Shown here one piece after another: positions 5,280 through 5,319 of a stretch of 5,319 bases of DNA. Where the stretch lies: positions 1-5,319 of the forward strand of contig DATKSV010000016.1 of assembly GCA_035531535.1 (NCBI GenBank), given 5' to 3'. How positions within the stretch are numbered: the stretch's first letter is position 1; each line of letters begins with the position of its first letter. The notes under the pieces were generated by a model. The model saw only the letters and a program-made list of their open reading frames with translations, was not told the DNA's origin and made no database searches. This DNA comes from AG-12 sp035531535 (lineage in GTDB: Bacteria > Chloroflexota > Dormibacteria > Aeolococcales > Bog-877). A program made the position numbers and the translations under genes.

Positions 5280-5319
5280 ACTCAGCACCGCTAGGCGCAC
5301 CCGTGAGTTCGGAGGCCGG

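Noticed and set aside
1..5319. CRISPR array, toxin-antitoxin or defence system
   Set aside because: No spaced repeats, no small toxin/antitoxin pair with recognisable motifs and no nuclease or helicase signatures were found.

Overview
The window is a GC-rich bacterial segment. GC-rich codon third positions, actinobacterial-looking protein sequences and a tRNA gene that encodes its own CCA end suggest an actinomycete or a related high-GC soil lineage such as Chloroflexota or Dormibacterota. The sequence alone cannot settle the phylum. It reads as a metabolic island beside a tRNA gene: two intact genes flanked on both sides by broken, truncated and inverted gene pieces.

Right side (about 4160-5319). 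A tRNA-Lys(UUU) gene on the minus strand ends 31 bp before the start codon of a tyrosine-recombinase integrase, the usual layout of an element integrated at a tRNA 3' end. The integrase is dead. It carries two single-base deletions, and its catalytic domain is replaced by an oppositely oriented fragment of an IS1634-type transposase.

Centre (1649-4083). Two intact plus-strand genes form a likely operon: a beta-decarboxylating dehydrogenase of the tartrate/D-malate dehydrogenase (DmlA/TtuC) type, then a 12-helix major facilitator transporter. A perfect 10-bp GC hairpin follows them. Just upstream, in the same direction, lies the last ~42 codons of a citrate synthase, so the ancestral order was probably citrate synthase, dehydrogenase, transporter.

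Left side (1-1521). On the minus strand lie the C-terminal quarter of a second citrate synthase-like protein and, translationally coupled to it, a family III (CaiB/BaiF) CoA-transferase. The transferase carries an amber codon and a frameshift and is cut off just after its catalytic-Asp motif. It runs into a helix-turn-helix protein of a kind seen with mobile elements, followed by a truncated small coupled ORF and then an unidentified partial ORF at the window edge.

Functionally the cargo points to C4/C6 dicarboxylate metabolism (citrate synthase, CoA-transferase, D-malate or tartrate oxidation, uptake or export). Only the dehydrogenase and transporter look functional. I see no defence system, CRISPR array or clearly new system. 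The notable content is the number of abrupt gene junctions in 5.3 kb (at least five), which reflect either real island decay or a chimeric assembly.
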